DNA from: Opitutia bacterium UBA7350
GTDB lineage: Bacteria; Verrucomicrobiota; Verrucomicrobiia; Opitutales; Coraliomargaritaceae
DNA: 64,000 bases
NCBI GenBank assembly: GCA_949524905.1
Contig: CATINC010000017.1
Coordinates: 156,313 to 220,312, forward strand
Reading direction: 5' to 3'
Shown here: one piece after another, positions 7,344-17,141 of the stretch
Layout: the number at the start of each line of letters is the position of its first letter
Numbering within the stretch: the stretch's first letter is position 1
Made by a program: the position numbers and the translations under genes
The notes under the pieces: generated by a model
Seen by the model: only the letters and a program-made list of their open reading frames with translations
Databases searched by the model: none
Told to the model about the DNA's origin: nothing

Positions 7344-9755
7344 ATGGTTATGAGGAATCGATTGTTTCAAAATCTCCACTGGTTAATTCAAGCTTTTCTG
7401 CTTGGGGCTTTCATGACTTACCTTGGTTGCGGGAAAGTGCCTTCCAAGGCTCAAGAAGAGGATTCTCTCCAGCAGCCATCTGTGAGTGAAACTCCGCTGA
7501 CGACGGCTACTGCGGAGACAACAGCAGGGCAAAAAGACAAGTCAGGTGTTTCAAATACTTCTGAAAAGAATCGCCCGTTACATGTTGCTCTGGATGCTGC
7601 AGAGGGTGGCGATGGATCGGAGCGGGCGCCCTTTATCTCGATTGAAGCGGCGCTTACTTTTATTAAGGCTAATGGCTCAGCCGCTGGCACAACAGTTTAT
7701 TTGCACAATGGAGTATATCGCCTGCCAAAGACACTCACTCTTTCCAGATCTTTTTCAGGTAGAGAAGATGCACCCTTTACAATTGAAGCGCTTGAGGCTG
7801 GAAAGGTAACTTTGACGAGATCGGTTGAAGTACCTGCCGAGCGATTCTTGCGATTGAAGGATCCTACTAGGATCAATCTTTTGGGGCGGCAGGCGAAGTT
7901 GGCAGTTCGGGTTGTAGATTTGAGCGATCTATCCGTTGCAAAATCATTCAGTGGTTCCGGAGGGCGGTTCATCGTCACCTGTAATGGGCATAATTTAATG
8001 CAGGCACGTTGGCCAAATAAAGGCTTTGCCCATATGGATGACATTCTTGATAGCGGGGTTGTTTTTACGGAGGGCAGGACCCTCGGCACACGCCCAAAAG
8101 GAAGTGTGGAAAAGCCAATCGGTGGGGTCTTTAATTCTCAAGAGCAGTGGCAGGGAGACTGGGCAGCGGAGTTAGCTCTGAGCATGGGGCATCCCAAGGT
8201 TTTTGGCTACTTCTACTATGATTGGCACTTTGAAAAGAATCAGTTGGCAAAAATAACTCCGCAGCAAGAGTTGCAACTGGTAGGATCGACTCGTTACGGA
8301 GTGGGGGGGCATGAAAAAATCCCACGCCGTTTCTATGTCTCGGGCTTGCTTTCAGAATTAGATCAACCGGGCGAGTGGTTCTTCGACTCAAAAACAAAAC
8401 ATTTATATGTGTGGCCTATTGGGCGCGAAGCGAATCTTGAAATAGGGGGTAATGGGAAGTTGATTCATTTTAAGGACGCGGAATTCGTTGCGCTTAAGGG
8501 TTTGGTTCTGGAAGGTGCAAAAGAGGGTGTCTTTATAGAAGGGGGCAAAAACGTTGTTATTGCGGGTTGCAAGCTCAGGAACCTATCCCGATATGGCATT
8601 TACTTGTCTGGGGGTCGAAGCCATCGCGTGCAGTCGTGTGATATCTATAATGTGGATGTGCCGATTGAGGCACGTGGGACAATGCCGAATGATTATGAGT
8701 GGGATAATTCGGGTGATTTACCTAAAATCATTCCAGATGCTTATACCATTACTAACAACCATATTTATAATTGCCGCAGTAATCGTGGGGTGCGCCTTGA
8801 GGGTGTAGGCATATTATTTTCGCACAATCTGGTGCACGATCTTCCGGGTCACGCTGTCTATTGGGGTGGAAATGATAACATTTTCGAATACAATGAATAC
8901 TTCAACTTACTGAAAGAATTGGGCGATGGCGGGGTGACTTATACCGGAGCGCAATGGCACAGTCACGGAAATGAGCAGCGCTTTAATTTTACCCATCACA
9001 TCTTTTCATTGCCCGGGGCGCATCCGGTCAATGGCTTCTATATTGACGACCTCGATCAAGGAGACCGAATCCATGGTAATGTATTTTTCAAAGTGGGTTA
9101 CCGCAGTGTTATTTTCAACGGGGGTTCAGCCGTTGAGGCCACCAACAATATCTTTATTTCAAATTACATCAACGTCTACCAGACTGGTATATGGGGTGAA
9201 GGTTATAAGGAGAAGCGACCACTTTATGATGCCGGTCATTTAAAAAGAGGCGATAAGGTAGACTTCTGGTGGCGCACAGAACAGGTGGTCGGTCCGGGCG
9301 GATGGGCGCATGCTCCGTGGGACAAAGCTTACCCTCAATTTCAGCGAGCCATGGAGGCAGACCCTTACGCACCCCATTTCACGCTTATTGCCAGCAATTA
9401 TGAAATGATGACTGAGAAAGATGCGATTTGGCTGCGAGAGGTGCCAGATGGTTCGGTAGATTTTGAGCCGATGTTGCCCATTCAGGCGGACGCTTTTGTT
9501 AATCCTTACGCTATGGATTTTTCCTTTAAGCCTGAGTTTGAAGGTGCTTCTGGGTTTGAGCGCATCCCTTTCGAGAAAATTGGACTGGTGGCGGACCATT
9601 ATCGTCGCGACCCGCCAAACAAAGCGCGGTATCGAACGCAAGTTCGCCTCAAAAACTTATCGCGTTCATCATACGATCCTGAAGCCACTTACGATCCTAA
9701 GACCATGAATGACTTGCTTTACCCTTCACCTGCTTACCTGCGAGGCAAAGATTAA
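7344..9755 (+). CDS. Right-handed beta-helix lipoprotein, likely polysaccharide-active
   Basis: This 803-residue protein has an N-terminal export signal ending in a lipobox-like TYLGC (Cys29), so it is probably a lipoprotein; a second ATG six bases downstream could also start it. From about residue 80 it reads like a parallel beta-helix enzyme: DAAEGGDGSERAPFISIEAA, then TVYLHNGVYRLPKTLTL, the pattern typical of polysaccharide-active beta-helix families such as GH141 and GH120. Repeated coils with Asn and Gly turns follow (HNLVHDLPGHAVYWGG, YNEYFNLLKELGDGG, IHGNVFFKVGYRSV). Large hydrophilic segments without coils precede the C-terminus. No family-defining catalytic pair can be assigned with certainty. 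It is the last gene of the LacI-linked operon. The likely role is surface or periplasmic cleavage of a polysaccharide or attack on its side chains. Confidence 0.82.
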   Translation: MVMRNRLFQNLHWLIQAFLLGAFMTYLGCGKVPSKAQEEDSLQQPSVSETPLTTATAETTAGQKDKSGVSNTSEKNRPLHVALDAAEGGDGSERAPFISIEAALTFIKANGSAAGTTVYLHNGVYRLPKTLTLSRSFSGREDAPFTIEALEAGKVTLTRSVEVPAERFLRLKDPTRINLLGRQAKLAVRVVDLSDLSVAKSFSGSGGRFIVTCNGHNLMQARWPNKGFAHMDDILDSGVVFTEGRTLGTRPKGSVEKPIGGVFNSQEQWQGDWAAELALSMGHPKVFGYFYYDWHFEKNQLAKITPQQELQLVGSTRYGVGGHEKIPRRFYVSGLLSELDQPGEWFFDSKTKHLYVWPIGREANLEIGGNGKLIHFKDAEFVALKGLVLEGAKEGVFIEGGKNVVIAGCKLRNLSRYGIYLSGGRSHRVQSCDIYNVDVPIEARGTMPNDYEWDNSGDLPKIIPDAYTITNNHIYNCRSNRGVRLEGVGILFSHNLVHDLPGHAVYWGGNDNIFEYNEYFNLLKELGDGGVTYTGAQWHSHGNEQRFNFTHHIFSLPGAHPVNGFYIDDLDQGDRIHGNVFFKVGYRSVIFNGGSAVEATNNIFISNYINVYQTGIWGEGYKEKRPLYDAGHLKRGDKVDFWWRTEQVVGPGGWAHAPWDKAYPQFQRAMEADPYAPHFTLIASNYEMMTEKDAIWLREVPDGSVDFEPMLPIQADAFVNPYAMDFSFKPEFEGASGFERIPFEKIGLVADHYRRDPPNKARYRTQVRLKNLSRSSYDPEATYDPKTMNDLLYPSPAYLRGKD

Positions 9756-9792
9756 ATTCATGGGGGAGGGTGGTCCTGTGCGTAATTACACT

Positions 9793-11364
9793 TTATTTTG
9801 GCGATGCGCTACCCCACCAGTCTTCATTAGGCACAAAATCAGGTCTAAGATAAGCGGCACTTCTTTTTTCTAACCAATCATGCACTTTGTTGGCATGATG
9901 CTCGAGGTATTCTTCCAATAGTTCAGTTTTAAAACGTGGGTCTCGCTGTGGCATTTTTGCACTGGTTTCATCGAGCCACCGATCGAGTTTCTTTCTTAGC
10001 TCTATAACCTGCTCGGGTTTTTTGGTTGCCAAATCAACACGCTCACCCATGTCAGTAAGGAGGTCGTAAAGCTCATCCCGACCATCCTCATGGTAGTGAA
10101 TGAGTTTGTAATTCCCACTTCGAATGACGGAAGAGGGTTCACCACCCTGATTGCCGTAGTGGGGATAATGCCAAAAAAGATCCCGATCTGGAAGAGGTTC
10201 ACCTCTCAGGAGCGGTGCTAGGCTAAGGCCATCCTTATGTTGTTCCGGTCGTGTCGGGAGGTTGGCTAATTCCAGCAAAGTGGGATATATATCCATATGA
10301 ATAGCAAGCGCATCTGTAGTCGCATTTGAAAGCGCGTAGCCCGGCGCATGAAGATAGAAAGGCGCACGGGTACCACCCTCCCATTGGCGCCCTTTGCCGC
10401 CGCGTAAGGGAAAGCTACAGGTTGCATAGGCATCACCCGAGACCACGCCTCCGTTGTCGGAGGTAAAAATAACAATGGTATTTTTGTCCAATCCTGATGC
10501 TTTTAGTTGTGCCATTACGAGGCCTACGGCGTCGTCAAGGGTTTCCATCATCCCAGCATAAATAGGATTATCCTGGGCTGTTCGCACTGCACGTCTGCGG
10601 TCAAACTCAAAGCGGTCATTGTTTTTATGTAGCCCCATTTGCTCTGCTTTATCGCGATATTTTTTCCAGAGGCTCTGAGTTGTTTCCACCGGGGCATGCA
10701 CTGCGTAAAATGATAGAAATGCTAGAAAAGGTTGGCTCTTAGCGCTTTTTATAAAGTCGGCAGTATCCTGCGCTAGGCGCAGGGTTAGGGATTCGCCCTC
10801 CGCGCCCGTGTCCATTTTGGGGTTTTTCCATGGACCAAAAAAACCGCCCCAACCCCCCGGACCGCCCGAGGATATCCCGCCAATATTTTTATCAAATCCA
10901 TGGTCTTCGGGTAAAGAACCTTCCGCTCCGAGATGCCATTTGCCCGCAAAGAAGGTGGTGTAGCCAGCCTCCTTGAATGCCTCCGCTAGCGTCACTTCCT
11001 CTGCGGGTAAATTCCTCTGGTAAGTACTGGTTAATACGGGATAACGAGCCTTATTGCCGTAGCCACTCGCAGAGCCAATCCATTGTGTAATACCGTGCCG
11101 CGGAGTTGCTTTACCGGTCATTATACTAGCACGCGATGGGCTACAAACTCTGGAGGCGCAATATGCTTGATTAAAGCGCAAGCTGGATTGCGCTAGGAGA
11201 TCAATGTGGGGGGTTTCATGAAATACACTTCCCTCGATTGCCAGATCAGAACGTGCGAGGTCATCGACTAAAAAAATTAGAATGTTAGGTTGTGTCTGCG
11301 TCTGGCAATAGAGGATTCCTGCTAAAAAAAGAAAGGGGCTTACTATGGAAAGGGGGTGGAGCAT
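9793..11364 (-). CDS. Exported sulfatase (formylglycine type I)
   Basis: This 523-residue protein has a signal peptide in residues 1-22 and a complete alkaline-phosphatase-superfamily sulfatase domain. Metal ligands are seen at Asp34-Asp35 (FLVDD). The modification motif is CSPSR at residues 74-78, where Cys74 would be oxidised to formylglycine, followed by ASIMTGKATPRHG. Further down are AGKWHLG and TIVIFTSDNGG, both standard for this family. It would remove sulfate esters from a glycan in the periplasm or outside the cell. The maturase is not in this window. It lies 165 bases downstream of fucU on the same strand and converges with the beta-helix gene, so it sits between two carbohydrate gene groups. 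The best guess is a sulfated fucan or a related marine glycan; the exact sulfate position is unknown. Confidence 0.93.
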   Translation of the reverse strand: MLHPLSIVSPFLFLAGILYCQTQTQPNILIFLVDDLARSDLAIEGSVFHETPHIDLLAQSSLRFNQAYCASRVCSPSRASIMTGKATPRHGITQWIGSASGYGNKARYPVLTSTYQRNLPAEEVTLAEAFKEAGYTTFFAGKWHLGAEGSLPEDHGFDKNIGGISSGGPGGWGGFFGPWKNPKMDTGAEGESLTLRLAQDTADFIKSAKSQPFLAFLSFYAVHAPVETTQSLWKKYRDKAEQMGLHKNNDRFEFDRRRAVRTAQDNPIYAGMMETLDDAVGLVMAQLKASGLDKNTIVIFTSDNGGVVSGDAYATCSFPLRGGKGRQWEGGTRAPFYLHAPGYALSNATTDALAIHMDIYPTLLELANLPTRPEQHKDGLSLAPLLRGEPLPDRDLFWHYPHYGNQGGEPSSVIRSGNYKLIHYHEDGRDELYDLLTDMGERVDLATKKPEQVIELRKKLDRWLDETSAKMPQRDPRFKTELLEEYLEHHANKVHDWLEKRSAAYLRPDFVPNEDWWGSASPK

Positions 11365-11529
11365 AGTGTTTGCTGGAACTGGTTAAATGAATTTAAGGAT
11401 ATAGATTTATAGAGCGGCTTCTCTTGAATTTTTCTTATTGAAAGGATTTTGAAAAGAGCAGCACGACGATGTTTTAGAAAAAGTTGATCATGAACGAGTG
11501 AACTTCGCAGAAGTTGGCTTCTCAGTCAT

Positions 11530-11958
11530 TTATGGGGTCACGCCTTTTTTGAGGAGGAGGTTACCGTATTTAGCGGTCTCTCCGGTCATGACTATCGCGA
11601 AGGATTCTTGGGCGAGGTCGTAGAATTCAAAGCGGCCGACTCGTGCAATAGCGGGGGCCTGGGGGGCGTGTTTTTCGATGGCGGCACGGTAGTCGGTTTC
11701 AACTTTAAGATCGAGGGTATCGCCTTCGACGGCCGCCATCATGATGAGGGGATCGGGTACGTAGGCGTCGAGTTCAAAGAGGGGGAGGATGCCATTGAGG
11801 AGATCGGGTATGCTGAGTCCGTCGGCGCGGAGGATGTTTTCGTTGAGGGTTTCGCCAGGAAAATGGGCATCCGCAAGGATGATGGTATCGCCGTGACCCA
11901 TGCGTGCGAGGGTGGCGAGGAGTTCGGGAGAGAGGAGAGGTGAAATTCCTTTGAGCAT
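11530..11958 (-). CDS. fucU: L-fucose mutarotase (RbsD/FucU family)
   Basis: This 142-residue protein matches the short FucU/RbsD fold. Key features are the N-terminal [26 protein letters not shown], with the His of MGHGD, the segment LADAHFPGE, and a C-terminal [16 protein letters not shown] followed by YGNLLLKKG. Together these favour FucU over RbsD. It would interconvert alpha- and beta-L-fucose so that the isomerase receives its preferred anomer. It is the last gene of the fuc operon, four bases after the fusion gene upstream. The close linkage to fucI and fucP supports L-fucose as the substrate. Confidence 0.92.
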   Translation of the reverse strand: MLKGISPLLSPELLATLARMGHGDTIILADAHFPGETLNENILRADGLSIPDLLNGILPLFELDAYVPDPLIMMAAVEGDTLDLKVETDYRAAIEKHAPQAPAIARVGRFEFYDLAQESFAIVMTGETAKYGNLLLKKGVTP

Positions 11959-11962
11959 ATTA

Positions 11963-13051
11963 TTATGAGGTGGATTTTAAATAAGGTTCGATGGCGAGGG
12001 CAGCTTCGTTGTTTGTGACGAAAGCGTCGCGATCTTTTTGTTCGGCAAAGAGATAGAGGGCGTAACCGCCGTAACCGCCGCCACAGTATTTCGCCGCAAG
12101 AGCGCTGGCTTCCTCAGGCAAGGCTTGCATGCCTTCGTTGAGTTGGGTTTGGTAACTGATTTGAATAGCTTTCGCTAGTTGTTGGAGATCGTTATCATCA
12201 ACGGCTCGGGCCGCAAGTTTACCCGCCGTTTCGATACGGTCGTAATCGCGTTGGATATCTACGGTGCTGGGGGTGTTGTGATCGGAGCCAGTATAGAGGA
12301 GCGCCATCTTTCCTTGGAGGAGTTCGCCGTCTCGTTTGAGTGCTAGCTCTGGTCGAGGACCACTTTTCCAGACGCAGAGTCCGGTTTCGGTAATAATAGC
12401 AGGATCCTGCCAGCCGACGCCAAGGTCGAGTTCGCTCAGGACCCCAGATTTTCCGTTAAGAAGAGCCCAAGCGCCGCTGCCGCCAAGTCCGGAACGTTTC
12501 TCGTATTGCCAGTCTTGTAGTGAAACGGTTGGGGAGACTGCACAATTAACGATAAAAGCGCCTTGGCGGGCAAAGCGAGGTACGTCGAGCCAGCCGCCAC
12601 CAAAATCTACGCGAACGGGGGCGTGATCGGGGGCTTGAATCCACTTAACGATTCCGGAGGTTGAAACGGTTTTAAATTTGGGCGGGGTCTTTGGAAGTTT
12701 AATGTATTGAGTGCCGATTTCTTGACAGAGCGCCTTTTTGATTCCTTCGTGCTGATCATCTTCGGTGACCGCAAGAATATCGGGGCGGATGCGGCGAAAA
12801 TGATCCTGAAAGTCGAGGCCAAGGGTATCGTTTTCTCCAACTAACGCGTCATCGACCACGGAGAGGTTGCGAAGGAGTTCGAGTTTATGTTCCTGCGGAA
12901 GAGAGGAGCGTCGTTCTTTATGCTGCCAAAGGACATCATCTGAAGCAAAACAAACGGTGAGGTGATCACCAAGGGCGCGGGCTTCGCTGAAGAATTGAAT
13001 ATGACCTGCGTGGATGATGTCGTAACAGCCAGATACAAATATTTTTTTCAT
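11963..13051 (-). CDS. Cytidylyltransferase-like / fucokinase-like (GHMP) fusion
   Basis: This 362-residue protein has two parts. Residues 1-135 are a nucleotidyltransferase of the TagD/HldE C-terminal type: [18 protein letters not shown] with the HxGH motif at 14-17, and KTVSTSGI near 127-134. Residues 142-340 resemble a GHMP kinase of the L-fucokinase/FKP or heptose-kinase branch: FGGGWLD (150-156), GLGGSGA (188-194), GWQD (213-216), LLYTGS (251-256) and CGGGYGG (323-329). The stretch between the first and second kinase motifs is far shorter than in standard GHMP kinases, so activity is uncertain. A kinase plus nucleotidyltransferase pair would make a nucleotide-activated sugar from a free sugar. 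In Bacteroides FKP the fused partner is a different pyrophosphorylase fold. Placement between fucI and fucU suggests L-fucose or L-fuculose as substrate. This is an inference. Confidence 0.8.
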   Translation of the reverse strand: MKKIFVSGCYDIIHAGHIQFFSEARALGDHLTVCFASDDVLWQHKERRSSLPQEHKLELLRNLSVVDDALVGENDTLGLDFQDHFRRIRPDILAVTEDDQHEGIKKALCQEIGTQYIKLPKTPPKFKTVSTSGIVKWIQAPDHAPVRVDFGGGWLDVPRFARQGAFIVNCAVSPTVSLQDWQYEKRSGLGGSGAWALLNGKSGVLSELDLGVGWQDPAIITETGLCVWKSGPRPELALKRDGELLQGKMALLYTGSDHNTPSTVDIQRDYDRIETAGKLAARAVDDNDLQQLAKAIQISYQTQLNEGMQALPEEASALAAKYCGGGYGGYALYLFAEQKDRDAFVTNNEAALAIEPYLKSTS

Positions 13052-13064
13052 AAGTTCGTTGGTA

Positions 13065-13718
13065 TTATGAGCGATTATGTTTCCAGTCGAATCCGATGCT
13101 GTCGAGGAAAGCTTTGGCGAGGATTAAGTGCCCTGTTTGATTTGGGTGAACCCGATCTTCAGCGAGGGTTTCCGAGGGTCGATATTTTAGGTAGGTATCG
13201 AAGGCTGCCTGCGTGTCAACGAGATGAGCGTTGAATTTAGCAGCAAGTTTTTTAACGATGGACCCGTAAGTATCCATCATGGCGCGCATGGGATCGGTGG
13301 GCTTGCTCTCGATTAAGAACGGTGTAGCGAGTATTGGTTTTGTTTTCTTTGGAAGGTTTTGAAGGAGCTCGCGGTAGGTGGTTTCAAATTGCTCTGGTGT
13401 GACGGGGGTTAGATCGTCGGGGGTGTCGAATTGTCGCCAGACGTCGTTGATGCCGATCATGAAGGAGAGCCAGTCGGGTTTATATATCTGGATGTCCTTT
13501 TGCCAACGGTCACGCAGGTCCGTTACACGGTTTCCATTTATGCCAGTATTTAAGATGCGGATCGCAGTTTTAGGATAGCTAGATGCGAGGAGGCAATCGA
13601 TTAGTTTGACATATCCGTTTCCTAAGCCAGAGCCTGCACCGAGCGGATAGGAGCGTCCGCAATCGGTAATGGAATCTCCGGTGAAGAGGAGGGTTTGTCC
13701 TGTTTTAATTTGGAGCAT
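13065..13718 (-). CDS. SGNH/GDSL esterase, possible sugar O-deacetylase
   Basis: The start is taken at the ATG at 13718, giving 217 residues. The frame is open upstream, but that part overlaps the end of fucI and does not resemble the family. The SGNH blocks are present: block I FTGDSITDCGRS with catalytic Ser16, block II GINGNRV, block III GINDVW, and block V EDRVHPNQTGH with the Asp/His pair. There is no signal peptide, so it acts in the cytoplasm. It starts four bases after the fucI stop and is followed 13 bases later by the fusion gene, so it belongs to the fuc operon. Removal of acetyl groups from acetylated fucose after uptake is a reasonable guess, since marine fucans are often acetylated. 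Nothing in the sequence fixes the substrate. Confidence 0.88.
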   Translation of the reverse strand: MLQIKTGQTLLFTGDSITDCGRSYPLGAGSGLGNGYVKLIDCLLASSYPKTAIRILNTGINGNRVTDLRDRWQKDIQIYKPDWLSFMIGINDVWRQFDTPDDLTPVTPEQFETTYRELLQNLPKKTKPILATPFLIESKPTDPMRAMMDTYGSIVKKLAAKFNAHLVDTQAAFDTYLKYRPSETLAEDRVHPNQTGHLILAKAFLDSIGFDWKHNRS

Positions 13719-13722
13719 TTTT

Positions 13723-15507
13723 TCAGCGATACAATGGTCCGTAGGTCTGGCAAGCACGGAAGTCGGCTGCTTCAAGGTCGGCAGTGCCAAAGGCACGCCA
13801 AGCGCTGGGACGGAAGACGCGGGATTTCTCGATATTGTGCATATATACTGGAATGCGAAGCATCGCAGCGAGGCTGATATAGAGGTGTCCTACGTGTCCA
13901 GCCGTCATGACGCAGTGGTTGGCACCCCAACTGTTCATAACTTCATAGGTTGAGCTGAAGGCGCCCGAGCCCGTCAGGCGCGGAGCAAACCAAGTGGTCG
14001 GCCAAGTGGGATTCGTACGTTGATCAAGAGCATCATGTATGGCGTCGGGAAGATCTACGGTCCAGCCTTCAGCAATTTGAAGGCAAGGACCCAGACCAGC
14101 AGCGAGGTTTAGTCGAATCATCGTGGCATCCATGCCACCCTTAGTGCGGTAAAGAGTACTCATGCCTCCGCCAGGGAAGTACTCGCTAACGGATGGGTGC
14201 CAGGTGGTGTTTTTTAAGCTGGCATGCATTTCTTCATCGGTGATTTCCCAATGGGGCTTCATGGTGGGTTTGCCATCTGTGCCGGTCTGATCGCCGGTGC
14301 CGTCAAGGGCAGCGGGTCCGGAGTTAATAAGGTGTAGGAGTCCGTCTTCGGCGGCGCCCTTGAGTTGGTAATTGTTGGCAACGCGAGCTACGGCATCGGG
14401 ACTCCAGTAGGTGCGAAGATCGGCGAAGATTTGGGCACTGTTGGTGAGAAGTTGCCCGAAGAGCATACCAGCTCCATTGAGGGCGTCGTTTTCGGTAGCA
14501 ACGATGTAGGGTGGGCGTTTCCCATTCCAGTCGAAGGAGGTGTTGAGAATGGCTTCCATGAAGTCGCCGTTTGGGAAGTGGTCGGTCCATTGGCGCTGAC
14601 CTTGAAAACCGGCTGCGATTGCATAGTGCCCCTGTGCTTGTTCGCCGAGTCCCATCTGGGCGAGCTTGGGGTTTCCGATCATGAGGTCGCGGGCGATGAG
14701 TGCCATTTTGATGGAATCCTCCCACTCCCTGTCGAGTTGTTTACGGCTGCGTTTTTGATCTTCGCTGTTGTAGTCGTCACCTTCGGGGCAATGAGCTTTG
14801 ACCCACTCGAGGGCTTTTTTAAATTCTTCTGGGTCATAAGTGCCTTTGCTCATGCGTCCGACGAACTCAGTCATATCTATAGTTTCCAAGCGCATCCCGA
14901 GATGGTTTTCCCAAAAAGATGGGTCAACGACTGAACCTGCAATGCCCATGGAGGTGCCACCCATGGAGAGGTAAGCCTTACCGCGTATGTAAGCTACCAC
15001 GAGGCCGGCGCGGGCAAAGTTGAGGAGTTTTTCGATAACGTCTTCAGGGATATGGGTATCACCTGCTTCTTGTACGTCTTCACCGTAAATACCAAATGCA
15101 GGGAGGCCTTTCTGGGTGTGTCCGGCAAGGGCTGCGGCGAGGTAAACTGCACCCGGTCGCTCGGTACCATTGAATCCCCAGACAGCTTTAGGACGATGGG
15201 GATCCATGTCCATAGTTTCAGAGCCGTAGCACCAGCAGGGTGTTACCGTCACACTGAGACCAACGCCGTCGCGTTGAAATTTTTCTTCACAAGCAGCAGC
15301 TTCAAGTACGCCGCCGATATTGGAATCTGCAATCACGCATTCTACTGGCGATCCGTCAAGGTTACGGAGGTGATCGGTGTAGAGATCAGCGAGGCTTTGT
15401 GCCATTGCCATGGTACTGTCTTCGAGCGACTCGCGCACGCCGCCAAGACGGCCGTCTATGGTTGGACGGATGCCTATTTTGGGAAATTTGAAGGGATAGT
15501 TTTCCAT
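13723..15507 (-). CDS. fucI: L-fucose isomerase
   Basis: The start is the ATG at 15507 ([20 protein letters not shown]), giving 594 residues, the normal length of FucI. The longer open frame reaching 16041 overlaps fucP and is not protein-like. FucI features include the N-terminal [26 protein letters not shown], the central [17 protein letters not shown] and [10 protein letters not shown] (the family's Glu and Asp metal and catalytic residues), and [11 protein letters not shown] near the C-terminus. The enzyme converts L-fucose to L-fuculose, and in some organisms also acts on D-arabinose. It is the second gene of the operon, after fucP with a 17-base gap. L-rhamnose isomerase is excluded by length and motifs. 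Confidence 0.97.
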   Translation of the reverse strand: MENYPFKFPKIGIRPTIDGRLGGVRESLEDSTMAMAQSLADLYTDHLRNLDGSPVECVIADSNIGGVLEAAACEEKFQRDGVGLSVTVTPCWCYGSETMDMDPHRPKAVWGFNGTERPGAVYLAAALAGHTQKGLPAFGIYGEDVQEAGDTHIPEDVIEKLLNFARAGLVVAYIRGKAYLSMGGTSMGIAGSVVDPSFWENHLGMRLETIDMTEFVGRMSKGTYDPEEFKKALEWVKAHCPEGDDYNSEDQKRSRKQLDREWEDSIKMALIARDLMIGNPKLAQMGLGEQAQGHYAIAAGFQGQRQWTDHFPNGDFMEAILNTSFDWNGKRPPYIVATENDALNGAGMLFGQLLTNSAQIFADLRTYWSPDAVARVANNYQLKGAAEDGLLHLINSGPAALDGTGDQTGTDGKPTMKPHWEITDEEMHASLKNTTWHPSVSEYFPGGGMSTLYRTKGGMDATMIRLNLAAGLGPCLQIAEGWTVDLPDAIHDALDQRTNPTWPTTWFAPRLTGSGAFSSTYEVMNSWGANHCVMTAGHVGHLYISLAAMLRIPVYMHNIEKSRVFRPSAWRAFGTADLEAADFRACQTYGPLYR

Positions 15508-15524
15508 GGTTATTTTGATTTTAA

Positions 15525-17012
15525 TTATCGTAGCGGTTTTGGTCGTGCGTGCTGATATATTGCAAAAATGGCATAAGCTGCAATGGCGATAAAACAGAGG
15601 ATGGGTAGGAAGAAGGAACCGCGAACACCGGTGGTGCCCATAAAGGTTTCCATGTCCATAATACCTCCTTGGAGGCGTGGCATGAAGGCACCGCCGACAA
15701 TGGCAAGAATGAGCCCAGCGGAGGCGATTTTCGCATCTGGGCCGAGTCCTTCTAAGGCAATACCGTATATCGTTGGAAACATAAGAGACATGCATGCGGA
15801 TATTGCCATAAGGGAATAAAGCCCAGCCATAGCTTCTAGGTAGATTGCACCTAAGGTGGCAAGAATGGCTGCACCGGCAAGGGTAGCTAAAAGAATACTT
15901 GGGTTCACATATTTGAGGAAGAAAGTGCAAACGAAACGGCTTGAGAGGAAAAGAACCATAGCGCCGATGTTGTGGTTTTGAGCGGTGGCTTTGTCCATGC
16001 CGAGGGTTTCTTGAGCGTACTGGATAATAAAGGTCCAGCACATGATTTGAGCGCCTACGTAAAAGGCTTGGGCGATGACACCGCCTACATAGAGTGGATT
16101 TTTTCTAAGTCGGTGGAGGATTTCACGGAGGCTAGAGTGCTCACGTGCGTCATCCGCGGTAACGGTATCCGGGAGTTTAGAAAAGAGAAAAATAAAGAAT
16201 ACTCCAATAACGACAAAACCGATGACCTTATAAGGAGTGGAAACAATTTCTAAGTCGTGTTGTTGCAGTTCAGAATGCGATTTTCCAATAAAGGTGGTGA
16301 GCTCACCACTTTTATAATCGGCTAGGGTTTGCTCGAGTCCTGCTTCGGGGTGGGTAGCGACATATTCCGCAAGTAATGGGTCTTGGGCGCTTTCCTTTTG
16401 CTTTGCTTGGAAAATAGGAAGGACGTAATGTTCATTTTGTACAATGGCATTGTTGTTGTCCTTGCTTTGGTAGCCCTTAAAGTCGGTACGCAATTCTTCT
16501 ACCTGTAAGTTAGATAAAATAAAGATACTAGCGACGGTCATGCCGGTGAGGGAACCGATGGGATTGAAAGCCTGAGCGAGGTTAAGTCTGCGGGTGGCGG
16601 TTTCAGTCGGTCCCATTGAGAGTATGTAGGGATTGGCGGTGGTCTCCAGGAAAGCCAGACCAAAGGTAAGGATATAGAGAGCCGCGAGGAAAAGGTTGAA
16701 GCTTGCCATGGAAGCCGCCGGCACACAAATCATAGCGCCGATGGCGTAAAGCGCTAATCCTAGTAGGATGCCTGCTTTATATGAAAAGCGTCGAATGAAG
16801 AGGGCAGCGGGAATAGCCATGGTTCCGTAACCGCCATAGAAGGCCATTTGAACCCAGCTGCTCTGAGCGTTGTTGATGACAAAGACATCCTTAAAGGCAG
16901 CGACCAATGGATTTGTGATATCGTTAGCAAAACCCCAAAGTGCGAACAGAGTGGTTACGAGGATAAAAGAGAAGCAGTATTTCCGTGGTATAACTGGCAA
17001 TGATTTAGACAT
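15525..17012 (-). CDS. fucP: L-fucose:proton symporter with long central loop
   Basis: The start is the ATG at 17012 ([12 protein letters not shown]), giving 495 residues; the longer open frame upstream enters the promoter region. This is a major-facilitator protein of the FHS/FucP branch: [21 protein letters not shown] in the first helix region, then [15 protein letters not shown], and [13 protein letters not shown] in helix 5. E. coli FucP is about 438 residues. The extra length is a hydrophilic central loop of roughly 100 residues between helices 6 and 7, rich in Gln, Glu and Asn. The protein would import L-fucose with protons across the inner membrane. It is the first gene of the fuc operon and is divergent from an AraC-type regulator 129 bases away, which probably controls it. 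Confidence 0.94.
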   Translation of the reverse strand: MSKSLPVIPRKYCFSFILVTTLFALWGFANDITNPLVAAFKDVFVINNAQSSWVQMAFYGGYGTMAIPAALFIRRFSYKAGILLGLALYAIGAMICVPAASMASFNLFLAALYILTFGLAFLETTANPYILSMGPTETATRRLNLAQAFNPIGSLTGMTVASIFILSNLQVEELRTDFKGYQSKDNNNAIVQNEHYVLPIFQAKQKESAQDPLLAEYVATHPEAGLEQTLADYKSGELTTFIGKSHSELQQHDLEIVSTPYKVIGFVVIGVFFIFLFSKLPDTVTADDAREHSSLREILHRLRKNPLYVGGVIAQAFYVGAQIMCWTFIIQYAQETLGMDKATAQNHNIGAMVLFLSSRFVCTFFLKYVNPSILLATLAGAAILATLGAIYLEAMAGLYSLMAISACMSLMFPTIYGIALEGLGPDAKIASAGLILAIVGGAFMPRLQGGIMDMETFMGTTGVRGSFFLPILCFIAIAAYAIFAIYQHARPKPLR

Positions 17013-17141
17013 GGGGAGATGTGTGAATATAATTCTATCTGAAAAAGTAATCTGATGTTTATATATTAGTAAAATTACCGCTTGCGCAATAGTACTATTC
17101 ATGACCACATATGGATATTATTGAACAACTTTTTTTGAAGG

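Noticed and set aside
11963..13051. Plain galactokinase or HldE heptose enzyme
   Set aside because: The signature decapeptide of galactokinase is absent. The kinase part is GHMP-like and C-terminal, while HldE has a PfkB-type kinase at the N-terminus.
14365..14934. 189-codon plus-strand frame inside fucI
   Set aside because: It is antisense to conserved fucI sequence and has no recognisable domain.
15508..16041. Upstream extension of the fucI frame (178 codons)
   Set aside because: It overlaps fucP in another frame, is rich in Arg, His, Cys and Ser, and ends before the true FucI start MENYPF, which gives the normal length.
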